This document shows positions 36,064-44,221 of a DNA stretch of 64,000 nt, piece by piece. Numbering within the stretch: the first letter of the stretch is position 1; every line of letters begins with the position of its first letter. The DNA comes from Sulfolobus islandicus Y.N.15.51. Lineage in GTDB: Archaea; Thermoproteota; Thermoprotei_A; Sulfolobales; Sulfolobaceae. The stretch lies in contig NC_012623.1 of the NCBI RefSeq assembly GCF_000022485.1, positions 992,001-1,056,000 on the forward strand. Direction: 5' to 3'. The notes beneath the pieces are model-generated. The model saw nothing but the letters and a program-made list of their open reading frames with translations. It was not told where the DNA came from and did not search any database. The position numbers and the translations under genes were made by a program.

Positions 36064-36113
36064 ATGATGAACCTCGTAGTTTATGAAAGGTGAATGAAGG
36101 TCTTGAGTACTGA
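36064..36113 (+). ncRNA. candidate C/D box guide sRNA 3
   Basis: The elements are C box ATGATGA (36064-36070), 12-nt guide ACCTCGTAGTTT, D' ATGA, 4-nt spacer AAGG, C' TGAATGA, 12-nt guide AGGTCTTGAGTA, D box CTGA (36110-36113), total 50 nt. A TATA-like GGCTTAAATT centred near 36036 places transcription start near 36062, two bases before the C box, so this RNA appears to have its own promoter. Predicted targets contain AAACUACGAGGU and UACUCAAGACCU. It lies between tRNA-Gly and the HTH_10 gene and overlaps neither. Confidence 0.78.
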
Positions 36114-36167
36114 ATTTAAGCGTTAGTAGATAAGTTTAAGTAGTATAAGTTTAGAGGTAATTATGTA

Positions 36168-36752
36168 ATGCTGTTATACGTCGTAATAAAAACTCCTAAT
36201 TTACTTCAGTTCCCAGAATTTATTCCTAACAAGATTACAGTCAACATTCTCGATATCAGGGTTGATGGCGAGAAAGGTAAGCTACTTATTGAAGTACGTG
36301 GAGACGAGACAAACGCTAGGCAAGTTTGTGAAGAACCTATTAAGGTTTCAAAGTATAAATTCATTTGTACAAATTACATATCAACTGAATTCATTAAGGT
36401 CTTGTCTCAATATATCATAATGAACGGTGCTTTAACAGATGATGGAATCCTATGGACTTTAATATTAAACGGTTATACAGAGCTGAGGGAATTACTTAAT
36501 TCGTTAATAAGAATTACAAAAGAGGTTAGAGTTTTAAAAGTCGTGAAAGCTGAAAAAAAGGATGCAATAACTGCAAGGCAGGAGCAAATACTGAGGATTG
36601 CTTTAGAAGCTGGATTTTTTGACTATCCTAGAAGAATAGGATTAAAAGACCTGGCTAAAAAGCTAAACATTAGCCCATCAAGCCTAAGCGAAATTATAAG
36701 GAGAGCTGAAAAGAATGTAATTACAGCGTATTTTGAAGAGAGGGAACTATGA
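36168..36752 (+). CDS. HTH_10 (bacterioopsin-activator type) regulator
   Basis: The 194-residue protein ends in a helix-turn-helix of the HTH_10 type: ITARQEQILRIALEAGFFDYPRRIGLKDLAKKLNISPSSLSEIIRRAEK (residues 136-185), a class well known in archaea. The N-terminal part of about 130 residues is beta-rich and may bind a ligand; it has no motif I can name. The stop overlaps the start of the CobD-like gene by 4 bp (ATGA), so the two are co-transcribed and the regulator may respond to that pathway. Confidence 0.82.
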   Translation: MLLYVVIKTPNLLQFPEFIPNKITVNILDIRVDGEKGKLLIEVRGDETNARQVCEEPIKVSKYKFICTNYISTEFIKVLSQYIIMNGALTDDGILWTLILNGYTELRELLNSLIRITKEVRVLKVVKAEKKDAITARQEQILRIALEAGFFDYPRRIGLKDLAKKLNISPSSLSEIIRRAEKNVITAYFEEREL

Positions 36753-37747
36753 AACATGGAGGATATTCTTGGAGAAATGGAAAACCAGTTTTAGACGTCA
36801 AGGATTTTAGCGTAAATCTTAATCCGTTAGGTGTTCCCAAGTTCGTTGAAGAATTAATTAATGAAGCTGTAAGGCTTAAAATATATACGTATTATCCCCC
36901 TCAAAATCTTAGAGAGATAAAGAGCGTAATTGGGGAAATTTACGGAGTCAGTGAGGATTTGGTAGGAGTATTCAATGGTGCTTCTGAGGTCATTAATGTG
37001 CTTGATGATAACTTCACTGTTCCACATCCTAATTATAGTGAATATAAATTTCGTAGCTATTATTTTGCTGAGGAGCGTGAAGACGAATTCGTTTTCAAAT
37101 TAAAGGCTGGTCGAATAATAGCTAGCAATCCAAATAATCCTACTGGGTCTGTAATCAAATTAAATGAAATTGAAGACTTTCTTAAAGATAAGAACAACGA
37201 ACTTGTTTTAGATGAATCGTTTATTGATATAAGCTTGGCTGAGAGTGCGTCTGGACTAGTTAACGAATTCTCTAATTTGACAATCATAAACTCATTTACG
37301 AAGAGTCTTGCAATTCCAGGCTTAAGATTTGGTTTTTCACTAGGACATAAGAGTAAGGAATTGGAAAGACTTGCGCCAATTTGGAGAATTAACTCCATAA
37401 CCTATTATGTTGTATCTAACTTAAATGCTAAGGAAATAAGGTCTTTCTTTGCGAGTAGCAGAAGTAAAGTGAAAGAAATTTATGATAAATTAGAAAATGC
37501 GAAGAAGTTGTTCAAAATGTACAAATCCTATGCACCGTTTTTCTTGGTGGAATTTAAGATTCCCTCTAGCTTAATTAATGACGAACTAATTAGAAGATGT
37601 AAGTGCTATATTAGGGATGCTAGTAACTTTTTAGGGTTAAGGAATACTCACGCCAGAATAGCTTTAAAGGATGATGTTATGGGGTTAATTCATACTATAA
37701 ATGAAATCATATCTGAAAAAAGGGAGTTAAGCCCACACGTACTTTAG
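36749..37747 (+). CDS. CobD/HisC-like PLP-dependent aminotransferase or decarboxylase
   Basis: The 332-residue fold-type I PLP enzyme starts KHGGYSWRNG and has FSVNLNPLGVP near residue 24, as in CobD (threonine-phosphate decarboxylase), more than in HisC. NPNNPTG near 125, LVLDESFIDIS near 157 and the PLP Lys in INSFTKSLAIPGLRFG near 188 are all present. CobD makes the aminopropanol arm of cobalamin, which fits cbiA and cbiX elsewhere in the window. Histidinol-phosphate aminotransferase is the main alternative. It is coupled to the HTH_10 gene upstream. Confidence 0.78.
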   Translation: MKHGGYSWRNGKPVLDVKDFSVNLNPLGVPKFVEELINEAVRLKIYTYYPPQNLREIKSVIGEIYGVSEDLVGVFNGASEVINVLDDNFTVPHPNYSEYKFRSYYFAEEREDEFVFKLKAGRIIASNPNNPTGSVIKLNEIEDFLKDKNNELVLDESFIDISLAESASGLVNEFSNLTIINSFTKSLAIPGLRFGFSLGHKSKELERLAPIWRINSITYYVVSNLNAKEIRSFFASSRSKVKEIYDKLENAKKLFKMYKSYAPFFLVEFKIPSSLINDELIRRCKCYIRDASNFLGLRNTHARIALKDDVMGLIHTINEIISEKRELSPHVL

Positions 37748-38164
37748 ACTAGTTATAAATCTTACTAAAAATCCAGACATGATACCAATGAAATTTGTTA
37801 AAACTAAGATAAATGTTGAGGTGGTAAGTTTACTAAAGAACAATATAAATACCGCTTGAGAGATGGAAGTAACGTGTAATAAATATATTAATAAAACTAA
37901 TGCGACTACGTATTGGACTATATTTCCAAGATAGGAAGAGCCATGGAACTTTAGTAAACGATTAAGGTATGAATTATTCCTCTTATCTTTAAATGTCCAT
38001 GTATCATTTAGGACGAAATTAAAGATAAGTGAAATCTCAATTGCTATGGCTAAAGAGACCCCAATTGGTATAGCCTTAGAAGCTAAAACGTAAATGGTCT
38101 CATTCACAATTGTCCCTAACCCACCAACTACGGCAAACTTAGCAAGTCTAATAATTAATGACAC
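37727..38164 (-). CDS. GtrA-like membrane protein
   Basis: The 145-residue protein has four membrane segments (about residues 7-25, 35-53, 78-98 and 115-135) and the GtrA signature near its start: LAKFAVVGGLGTIVNETIYVL and IFNFVLNDTWTFKDKR. GtrA-like proteins are proposed to help move polyprenyl-linked sugars across the membrane or act with glycosyltransferases. No glycosyltransferase is adjacent, so its partner is unknown. It overlaps the CobD-like gene tail to tail by 21 bp. Confidence 0.85.
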   Translation of the reverse strand: MSLIIRLAKFAVVGGLGTIVNETIYVLASKAIPIGVSLAIAIEISLIFNFVLNDTWTFKDKRNNSYLNRLLKFHGSSYLGNIVQYVVALVLLIYLLHVTSISQAVFILFFSKLTTSTFILVLTNFIGIMSGFLVRFITSLKYVWA

Positions 38165-38202
38165 AAAAATAGTTATTCTGATTAAGCTAATAAATAAATT
38201 CC

Positions 38203-38913
38203 CTATGGTTTAACAGTATAGTAAACTCTCTTTCTCCCTTTTCCCTTATTTTCAACCTTAAGTAGTACTATTTCTCCTATTTCCTTGGTATTGTTAACGT
38301 GAGGTCCGCCATCAGCCTGTATGTCTATTCCCGGAATCTCGACTATACGCCATATTGGAATTTGTGGTGGATTTCTCCCGGCTAGTTTCACTATCGCTGG
38401 TATCATTAGAGCTTCTTCTCTAGGTAAAAAATAGATCTTTAGCTCTATCCCTTTTTTGACTATTTCATTAGCTTCGTTTATTAACTCGATAAGGGTATCC
38501 TTATTTTCAACATTAAAATCGTCTTTAGCTTGTTCTGGACTTATATGCCCTCCAGTTATTAAAGCTCCGAATTTGCTATAAGCTAATGCAGCAACTATAT
38601 GCGAGGCAGTATGTAATCGCATCATTCTATATCTTCTTTCCCAATTTATTTTGCCTATAACCTTATCGCCAACATTAAGAGAAGCATTTTGATCTATCTT
38701 ATGTAAAATCTCCCCGTTCTCTCCTCTTTTTGCCTCAATAACATTTATCTTCTCTCCTCTCTCATTTATTAAAAATCCTGTATCGTTCTCTAAACCCCCT
38801 CCTCCTGGGTAAAAAGAAGTCTTATCGAGCATTACATAGCTATCTTCTATCTTAACTACTCTTCCCTCAAATTCTTTAATATAAGAGTCTTTTAGGTAAA
38901 GTTCCTCTGTCAT
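38203..38913 (-). CDS. alaX: alanyl-tRNA editing protein AlaX
   Basis: The 236-residue protein is a stand-alone editing domain that hydrolyses Ser- (or Gly-) tRNA-Ala. It has TSFYPGGGGLENDTGFL near residue 31, the zinc-binding RLHTASHIVAALAY near 98 (His-x3-His), HISPEQAKDDFNV near 122 and the distal IDIQADGGPHVNNTKEIG near 202. In AlaRS the distal site reads CGGTH; here it is ADGGPH, so the Cys ligand is absent and only His remains, a variation I believe occurs in some archaeal AlaX. It abuts the Hsp20-like gene. Confidence 0.9.
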   Translation of the reverse strand: MTEELYLKDSYIKEFEGRVVKIEDSYVMLDKTSFYPGGGGLENDTGFLINERGEKINVIEAKRGENGEILHKIDQNASLNVGDKVIGKINWERRYRMMRLHTASHIVAALAYSKFGALITGGHISPEQAKDDFNVENKDTLIELINEANEIVKKGIELKIYFLPREEALMIPAIVKLAGRNPPQIPIWRIVEIPGIDIQADGGPHVNNTKEIGEIVLLKVENKGKGRKRVYYTVKP

Positions 38914-39186
38914 CTAGTTTAACTTATTGCCTTGCAATATAAATATTCCATTCTTATGCTTATAAGTTAAGGTTAATGGATCTATTCTTATTGGTAACGA
39001 TATCACTTTGATTACTCGATTATTCATTGAGTCAGTTATATAAATCTTATTTCCATCAATATTTATACTAACTCTGTTATATTCTAGTTCTTTCCATCTA
39101 AGATCTAAGTATATTACCACGTCATTAGCTGATATTAAGATGTCGTATTCCGGATCTTCATCTTCTTTAATGAACGTGTTTGGCAT
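38914..39186 (-). CDS. small Hsp20/CS-like beta-sandwich protein
   Basis: The 90-residue protein has the strand order of an alpha-crystallin/CS domain: [38 protein letters not shown] and [26 protein letters not shown], where LPxRIDPxTLxxxxKNGIFIL resembles the small heat-shock core. It lacks the N-terminal arm and the C-terminal I-x-I tail of classical small heat-shock proteins, so it may be a co-chaperone. It is divergent from cdvB1 and directly upstream of alaX. AATTTAAAC near 39212 is a suitable TATA box for it. Confidence 0.65.
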   Translation of the reverse strand: MPNTFIKEDEDPEYDILISANDVVIYLDLRWKELEYNRVSINIDGNKIYITDSMNNRVIKVISLPIRIDPLTLTYKHKNGIFILQGNKLN

Positions 39187-39274
39187 ATTACTTATTTTAG
39201 ATTCTAATAATTTAAACTCTTCACATAATGTGTTTGATCTTATAAGAGTTAATGAGGTAAGTTATATATTAGCC

Positions 39275-39901
39275 ATGCTCGGAAAAGATTTCCAAAAGAT
39301 TTGGGGTTATGAGCAGGAGAGATTTAAAATAAAGGGTTCTAAGGAGCCTTTAAAGTATAGGTTAGTTAACGCTCACTATAAAATTAGCTCTATGATTAGT
39401 AGGCTTGACGCTTACATTTCTAGAATGCAAGAAAGGGATAAAACACTATTTGAGAGAGTAGTAGAAGCACAAATGTCTAAGGATACACAAAGGGCAGCAA
39501 TGTACGCTAATGAGGTAGCAGAAATCAGAAAGATCTCCAGACAGTTGTTAACAACCCAAATTGCCTTGGAACAAGTACAACTCAGATTAGAGACAGTAAC
39601 TGAATTAGGAGATGTATTTGTAAACTTAATCCCAGTATTAGGAGTTATTGGTGAATTAAAGTCTACCTTGAAAGGTATAATGCCAGAAGTTTCGTTAGAA
39701 CTTGCCGAATTAGGAGAAGGACTACAAGAGATAGTTACTGAGTCTGGAGAGTTCACAGGTATGGGAGCTTATGCAGCAGCATCTTCGCCGGAGGCAAGAA
39801 AAATATTGGAAGAAGCGTCTATTGTTGCTGAGCAGAGAATGAAGGAGAAGTTCCCAGACCTACCTGTTGGTGCTGGAGTAGCCTCCAAATCTAACTCCTA
39901 A
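39275..39901 (+). CDS. cdvB1: ESCRT-III cell-division protein CdvB paralogue (CdvB1-like)
   Basis: The 208-residue protein is mostly alpha-helical with the ESCRT-III charge pattern: a basic N-terminal half ([36 protein letters not shown]) and an acidic C-terminal half ([21 protein letters not shown]). It ends [11 protein letters not shown], which could be an MIM2-like contact for the Vps4/CdvC ATPase. It lacks the winged helix of CdvB itself, so it is one of the paralogues that constrict the membrane in division and vesicle release. I chose ATG 39275 because a TTATAAG box lies near 39243; a longer frame from 39140 would cover the promoter. Confidence 0.9.
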   Translation: MLGKDFQKIWGYEQERFKIKGSKEPLKYRLVNAHYKISSMISRLDAYISRMQERDKTLFERVVEAQMSKDTQRAAMYANEVAEIRKISRQLLTTQIALEQVQLRLETVTELGDVFVNLIPVLGVIGELKSTLKGIMPEVSLELAELGEGLQEIVTESGEFTGMGAYAAASSPEARKILEEASIVAEQRMKEKFPDLPVGAGVASKSNS

Positions 39902-39957
39902 AACCCCTATTTAACTTAATTTTAACCTTTTATATTTTCATGTATTTTCATACTACA

Positions 39958-41100
39958 ATGCCAGATGAATTTACTGTAACTCCTTGGGAAGTTAAGGGTA
40001 AAGTGGATTACGATAAATTAATTGTTCAATTTGGCACTCAGAAAATTACAGAAGAACTGAAACAAAGAATGAAGAATTTAGTTGGGGAATTGCATGTCAT
40101 GCTTAGGAGAAATGTATTTTTTTCTCATCGAGATCTAGATTTAGTTCTAAATGATTACGAGAAAGGTAAAGGGTTCTTTCTATATACTGGAAGAGCACCT
40201 TCCTTAGGTATGCACATAGGACACCTAATACCATTCATATTCACTAAATGGCTACAAGATAAATTTAATGTTAATCTGTATATTGAGATAACAGATGACG
40301 AGAAGTTCATGAGAAATCCAGAATATACATTGGACCAGACTAGGAGTTGGGCTTATGATAACATTTTAGATATTATTGCGGTTGGCTTTAATCCCGATAA
40401 AACATTCATCTTTCAAGATACCGAGTATATAAGAAATATGTATCCTATAGCAGTAAAAATTGCAAAGAAGTTGACGTTTTCAGAAGTAAGAGCCACTTTT
40501 GGCTTAGACGTTTCCTCAAATATAGGTCTTATATTTTACCCAGCCTTACAGATAGCTCCTACAATGTTTGAAAAGAAAAGATGTTTAATACCAGCCGGTA
40601 TAGATCAAGATCCCTATTGGAGATTGCAAAGGGATATAGCGGAAAGCCTTGGATACTATAAGGCTGCACAGATACATAGCAAATTCCTTCCTCCACTTAC
40701 AGGACCAGAGGGTAAGATGAGTTCTTCAAATCCAGAGACCGCAATATACCTTGTAGATGATCCTAAAACTGTGGAAAGGAAGATAATGAAATATGCGTTT
40801 TCAGGAGGACAGCCCACAATAGAGTTGCATAGGAAATATGGTGGGAATCCAGAAATAGATGTTCCCTTCCAGTGGTTATATTACTTCTTCGAGGAAGATG
40901 ATAATAGGATTAAGGAGATTGAGGAAGAGTATAGATCCGGTAAGATGTTAACTGGAGAGTTAAAGCAGATATTAATAGATAAATTAAATAGTTTCTTAGA
41001 GGAACACAGAAGGAGAAGAGAAGAGGCAAAGGAACTTATACAAGTATTTAAATATGATGGTAAGCTAGCTAAGCAGATGTGGGAGAAGATTCACGAATAG
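39958..41100 (+). CDS. trpS: tryptophanyl-tRNA synthetase
   Basis: The class I synthetase of about 380 residues has the HIGH motif as TGRAPSLGMHIGHLIPF near residue 78 and KMSKS as EGKMSSSNPETA near 254, followed by DPKTVERKIMKYAFSGG. This is the archaeal/eukaryotic TrpRS type. I chose ATG 39958 because the TATA box CTTTTATATTTT (39927-39938) is centred 25 bp upstream; ATG 39940, six codons earlier, would leave no room for a start site. Its end overlaps the triple-HTH gene by 32 bp, tail to tail. Confidence 0.94.
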   Translation: MPDEFTVTPWEVKGKVDYDKLIVQFGTQKITEELKQRMKNLVGELHVMLRRNVFFSHRDLDLVLNDYEKGKGFFLYTGRAPSLGMHIGHLIPFIFTKWLQDKFNVNLYIEITDDEKFMRNPEYTLDQTRSWAYDNILDIIAVGFNPDKTFIFQDTEYIRNMYPIAVKIAKKLTFSEVRATFGLDVSSNIGLIFYPALQIAPTMFEKKRCLIPAGIDQDPYWRLQRDIAESLGYYKAAQIHSKFLPPLTGPEGKMSSSNPETAIYLVDDPKTVERKIMKYAFSGGQPTIELHRKYGGNPEIDVPFQWLYYFFEEDDNRIKEIEEEYRSGKMLTGELKQILIDKLNSFLEEHRRRREEAKELIQVFKYDGKLAKQMWEKIHE

Positions 41101-41521
41101 GTCTATATAAACCCATTTTCTTTAAATGATATACTACAAGATTAGTGGAAATGTTAAGTTCTTTTGCAATCTTATATATACTATTTCCTTTATTATACTC
41201 TTCCCTTATTTTCTCTATTTCCTTTCTATCCAACTTTCTCCTTTTTTTACCTAGATTATATTTTTTAAAAATTCTCAATACAGTATTAAAATTGATATTT
41301 AACTCCTTACTTATTCTATTTGCACTATAACCTTGCTTTCCCATTTCTATGATTTTTTGAATTTTATCATTTGGCACTTTCCCTCTGAAATTAACCTTAG
41401 CCTTAATAAGCATTCTACGAACCCTAGAGTAACTTAACTCCAATTGATTAGCAATTTGTCTAATACTTAATCCTTCTTCATACATTTTCTTAACTTTTTC
41501 AATTATTTCTTCTTCACTCAC
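41069..41521 (-). CDS. protein of three tandem helix-turn-helix units
   Basis: The 150-residue protein consists of three successive HTH units of about 45 residues: IEKVKKMYEEGLSIRQIANQLELSYSRVRRML, then IQKIIEMGKQGYSANRISKELNINFNTVLRIF, then IEKIREEYNKGNSIYKIAKELNISTNLVVYHL. Each resembles resolvase or transposase HTH domains. No catalytic domain is present. Three units suggest recognition of a long or repeated DNA site. It is divergent from the DUF72 gene, with two copies of TCTATGCAA between them. It could be an autoregulator, or a remnant DNA-binding half of a transposase; intactness favours the first. Confidence 0.75.
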   Translation of the reverse strand: MSEEEIIEKVKKMYEEGLSIRQIANQLELSYSRVRRMLIKAKVNFRGKVPNDKIQKIIEMGKQGYSANRISKELNINFNTVLRIFKKYNLGKKRRKLDRKEIEKIREEYNKGNSIYKIAKELNISTNLVVYHLKKMGLYRPIRESSPTSA

Positions 41522-41529
41522 GAATTAAG

Positions 41530-41575
41530 TCTATGCAAAACCAATTATATTAATCTTTTCCCAAAATCTATGCAA
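41530..41575. promoter_or_regulatory. divergent promoter with direct repeat TCTATGCAA
   Basis: TCTATGCAA occurs at 41530-41538 and again at 41567-41575, 37 bp apart, one beside each start codon. Between them AATTATATTAA is a TATA element whose distance fits both the DUF72 ATG (41577) and the triple-HTH ATG (41521). Repeats placed at both start sites look like operator sites. Binding by the adjacent HTH protein is inferred. Confidence 0.45.
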
Positions 41576-41576
41576 G

Positions 41577-42299
41577 ATGATAAAAATAGGTACATGTGGA
41601 TTTACGAGAAAGCATTTCAATTATTTCAGTGTGCTTGAGGTACAAGAGACATTTTACAACTTTCTATCTGAAGAAAGACTAAGTAAATGGAAGGAACTCT
41701 CTATACAGAACAACGTTGAATTAACTGTTAAGGCCAATCAGATAATTACACACGAATATAATAAAATCACATATAAGAGAACTAAGACAGTTATTGGAAA
41801 TGTAAAAAACTATGGATATTTTAGACCAACTAAAGAAGTTATGCAAGCTCTGGAAATCACATTGAAGGAGGCTAAATTCCTAAATTCTAAAATCATAATA
41901 TTTCAAACACCAGCATCTTTCACACCCAATGACGAAAATATGAAGAATCTTAAGGACTTTTTCAGTACATTAGATAGATCATTTACCTACGGTTGGGAAC
42001 CTAGAGGAGAATGGAATCTCAATCATGATTTGCTAATGAAAATATTTTCTGAAATCGATGCAATTCACGTAGTAGATCCGTTCAAAAATAAGCCAGTAGA
42101 TAGCAAACAAATTAGGTATTTTAGACTTCATGGTTTAGGATCCGAAGAGGTCAATTATAGATACAAGTATACAAGAGCTGATTTGGAGAAGCTGAAGGAA
42201 TATGTAACATCCGAAAAGAAAGAGTTAATTTACGTTCTTTTCAATAACGTTTACTCATTTGGTGATGCTTTAAGTTTTAAAAGGATGATTGAAAGTTAA
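41577..42299 (+). CDS. DUF72 family protein
   Basis: The 240-residue protein belongs to the DUF72 TIM-barrel family. Its start IKIGTCGFTRKHFNYFSVLEVQETFYNFLS has the GTCGF and QxTFY motifs, followed by ELTVKANQIITHEYNKITY near residue 53, IIFQTPASFTPNDENM near 104, YGWEPRGEW near 134 and YFRLHG near 183. The family is widespread but its reaction is not established; links to Fe-S or nucleic acid metabolism have been proposed. It is followed 8 bp later by a LysE-type exporter. Confidence 0.87.
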   Translation: MIKIGTCGFTRKHFNYFSVLEVQETFYNFLSEERLSKWKELSIQNNVELTVKANQIITHEYNKITYKRTKTVIGNVKNYGYFRPTKEVMQALEITLKEAKFLNSKIIIFQTPASFTPNDENMKNLKDFFSTLDRSFTYGWEPRGEWNLNHDLLMKIFSEIDAIHVVDPFKNKPVDSKQIRYFRLHGLGSEEVNYRYKYTRADLEKLKEYVTSEKKELIYVLFNNVYSFGDALSFKRMIES

Positions 42300-42307
42300 C
42301 TTAATAG

Positions 42308-42868
42308 ATGTTACTCACTTACCTGGGCTTAGGGATTATTTTAGGTTTGTCAATGGCTGCACCTCCCGGGCCAGTTAATGCCATGATTGCCAATGAGTCT
42401 ACAAAATCATGGTTTCATGGAAGCAGTATTGGAGCAGGGGCAATGACGGCTGATTTGATTTTCTTTATAATCGTTTACTTTATCCAAGGGTACATTCCCA
42501 TGCCAATTATAAATGCTCTGTATATAGTTGGGGGCATATTCATGCTATATTTATCATATTTAACAATTAAAGCTAAAATGCCCTCTAGCTCTGTAAGAGG
42601 AAATTATATCATAGGACTTTCCATGGGTTTAACTAATCCTTACCAAATAAGTTGGTGGGTTACTGTTGGGATTTCCATGATTAGATCCCTTTCGGTTTTA
42701 ATAATACCAGGATTTTTTGTAGGTATATTAATTTGGATAATAGCTTTTCCTAAGGCAATAAACATGTTAGGACCAAAATACGTGAAATACGTGAAAATAA
42801 TTTCATCTATAATATTAGTCGCATTTGGTGTTTACTTATTATATGAGGGTATTCTAAATGTTATCTAA
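42308..42868 (+). CDS. LysE-family exporter
   Basis: The 186-residue protein has six predicted membrane segments and the LysE/RhtB signature near the start, [22 protein letters not shown], followed by [14 protein letters not shown] near residue 41 and [16 protein letters not shown] near 109. Members export basic or neutral amino acids and similar solutes; the substrate here is unknown. It lies between DUF72 and the 5-formyl-THF cyclo-ligase gene, whose start it overlaps by 11 bp. Confidence 0.88.
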   Translation: MLLTYLGLGIILGLSMAAPPGPVNAMIANESTKSWFHGSSIGAGAMTADLIFFIIVYFIQGYIPMPIINALYIVGGIFMLYLSYLTIKAKMPSSSVRGNYIIGLSMGLTNPYQISWWVTVGISMIRSLSVLIIPGFFVGILIWIIAFPKAINMLGPKYVKYVKIISSIILVAFGVYLLYEGILNVI

Positions 42869-43583
42869 ACAAGAAATAAGGGAATTAATATGGAAAAGAT
42901 TGGAGGAGGAAAACATAGCACTGTTTCCCCGACCAGTCTATGGTAGAATTCCGAATTTTAAAGGAGCTGATAAAGCTGCTTCAAATTTGGCAAAGTGTAA
43001 GGAATTCAAAGAAGCTGAGATCATTAAGGTCAATCCTGACTCCCCGCAATATAAGGTAAGAGAAATTGCATTGAGACAAGAGAAAAAAGTTCTAGTCCCT
43101 ACTCCTAGATTAAGGGGAGACTTCTTTTTATTGGATCCAACTAGGATTTCCTCATCTGATATACCTAAAGCATCTCGAATATCTGGCTTTGAAAAATACG
43201 GAATAATGGTAAGTTTGGAAAGTATAGAGAGGGTTGATTTCATCGTAGCTGGATCTGTAGCTGTTGACTTAAATGGAAATAGGGTTGGCAAAGGTGAAGG
43301 GTATAGTGAGCTGGAATTTGGGATTTTGAGAGAGCTTGGCAAGGTAGATGAGAATACTCCTATTGCGACTACTGTACATGACATACAAATAGTAGACGAG
43401 GTTCCCTCAGAACCTTTTGATGTACCAATTGATATAATTGCAACTCCTACTAGGCTTATAAGAGTTAATAGGAAAAGGGAAAAACCAAAGGGAATTTACT
43501 TAGAATATTTGAGTAAGCAAAAAATAGATGAGACACCTTTTTTAAAGGAATACTTAAAGAAGAGAAGATATAATAGTTTGTAG
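42858..43583 (+). CDS. 5-formyltetrahydrofolate cyclo-ligase family protein
   Basis: The 241-residue protein is of the MTHFS family: [35 protein letters not shown] at the start, [21 protein letters not shown] near residue 67, and [30 protein letters not shown] near 130, where GxGxGYxDxE is the ATP/Mg motif (here [10 protein letters not shown]). The family makes methenyl-THF from 5-formyl-THF; Sulfolobales use a modified pterin, so the true substrate may differ. Some archaeal members of this length are labelled as nucleotide-binding only. Confidence 0.8.
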   Translation: MLSKQEIRELIWKRLEEENIALFPRPVYGRIPNFKGADKAASNLAKCKEFKEAEIIKVNPDSPQYKVREIALRQEKKVLVPTPRLRGDFFLLDPTRISSSDIPKASRISGFEKYGIMVSLESIERVDFIVAGSVAVDLNGNRVGKGEGYSELEFGILRELGKVDENTPIATTVHDIQIVDEVPSEPFDVPIDIIATPTRLIRVNRKREKPKGIYLEYLSKQKIDETPFLKEYLKKRRYNSL

Positions 43584-43904
43584 ATCTCTGCAAGTTTCTT
43601 CAGATCTTTTTATAAGTTTTTTCTTTAACTCCTCTTTGTTAATACGATATAAGAACTTGGGCCTTCCTCCTCTGCTTACGCTAGTTTTCTCCTTTTCTAC
43701 TAATCCAGCATCAGCTAACTTTTTTAGTATTAGACTCGCTCTGCTTTTGCTTATTCCTAATTCTCCAGCTATTGCATCTACGTCTTTTCCAGTCTCGCTA
43801 CTTAGTATCTTTATAAAGGCATCCACATCTGCTTCTGATAGACCATAGGCTACTATCAAGAACCTTTTTAATAAAAAACTTTTTTCGCTAATTTCAATAC
43901 TCAA
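43554..43904 (-). CDS. winged-helix transcription regulator (Lrs14/TrmB-like)
   Basis: The 116-residue protein has a winged helix, [61 protein letters not shown] (residues 33-92), where the GRPKFLY wing is typical of Lrs14- and TrmB-like crenarchaeal regulators. A C-terminal helix ([22 protein letters not shown]) is suited to dimer formation. Such single-domain proteins in Sulfolobus act in biofilm, motility and stress control, but I cannot tell which this is. It overlaps the MTHFS gene tail to tail by 30 bp. Confidence 0.78.
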   Translation of the reverse strand: MSIEISEKSFLLKRFLIVAYGLSEADVDAFIKILSSETGKDVDAIAGELGISKSRASLILKKLADAGLVEKEKTSVSRGGRPKFLYRINKEELKKKLIKRSEETCRDLQTIISSLL

Positions 43905-44002
43905 TAAACTTTCACCAATCTTTATTTAATATTTTTTTATTTTTAAGTTTTTCCTTCATTAACCCTCAATTTTTTATTTGCATTTATATAATAAATATTA
44001 TC

Positions 44003-44221
44003 ATGAGTGCAGAGTTAAAACGCAAAATAATTGACATCGTATCTAAAGGTGATAAAACGTCCACACAAATAAGGGATGAACTAATTCAAATGGGGGAGGA
44101 GATTAATTTATTGGAATTTAGAAAAGTTCTAGCGAATTTAGTTAGAGAAGGACTATTAGAAAAATATCCAGTTTATAATGAAAGGAAATTTTATTTTCGA
44201 CTTAAGTCAAAAAGCTATTGA
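44003..44221 (+). CDS. small winged-helix protein
   Basis: The 72-residue protein is a minimal winged helix: LKRKIIDIVSKGDKTSTQIRDELIQMGEEINLLEFRKVLANLVREGLLEKYPVYNERKFYFRL. The helix 3 segment (NLLEFRKVLANLVREG) and a two-strand wing are visible and nothing else is present. It is probably a DNA-binding regulator; the target is unknown. The 98 bp before it are extremely AT-rich. Its end overlaps the nbp35 gene tail to tail by 7 bp. Confidence 0.72.
   Translation: MSAELKRKIIDIVSKGDKTSTQIRDELIQMGEEINLLEFRKVLANLVREGLLEKYPVYNERKFYFRLKSKSY

Noticed and set aside
39140-39274. 45-codon N-terminal extension of the CdvB1 frame
   Set aside because: It would run through the divergent promoter and over the Hsp20-like gene start, and the extension (rich in Ser, Asn and hydrophobics) is not ESCRT-III-like. 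ATG 39275 fits the TATA box.
41069-41521. Transposase or homing-endonuclease remnant
   Set aside because: The HTH units resemble transposase DNA-binding domains, but there is no catalytic domain, terminal repeat or target duplication, and the frame is intact.
43905-44002. Very AT-rich stretch as a replication origin
   Set aside because: It has long T and A runs but no Cdc6/Orc1 gene nearby and no repeated origin-recognition box; it is better explained as promoter and terminator sequence between two small regulators.
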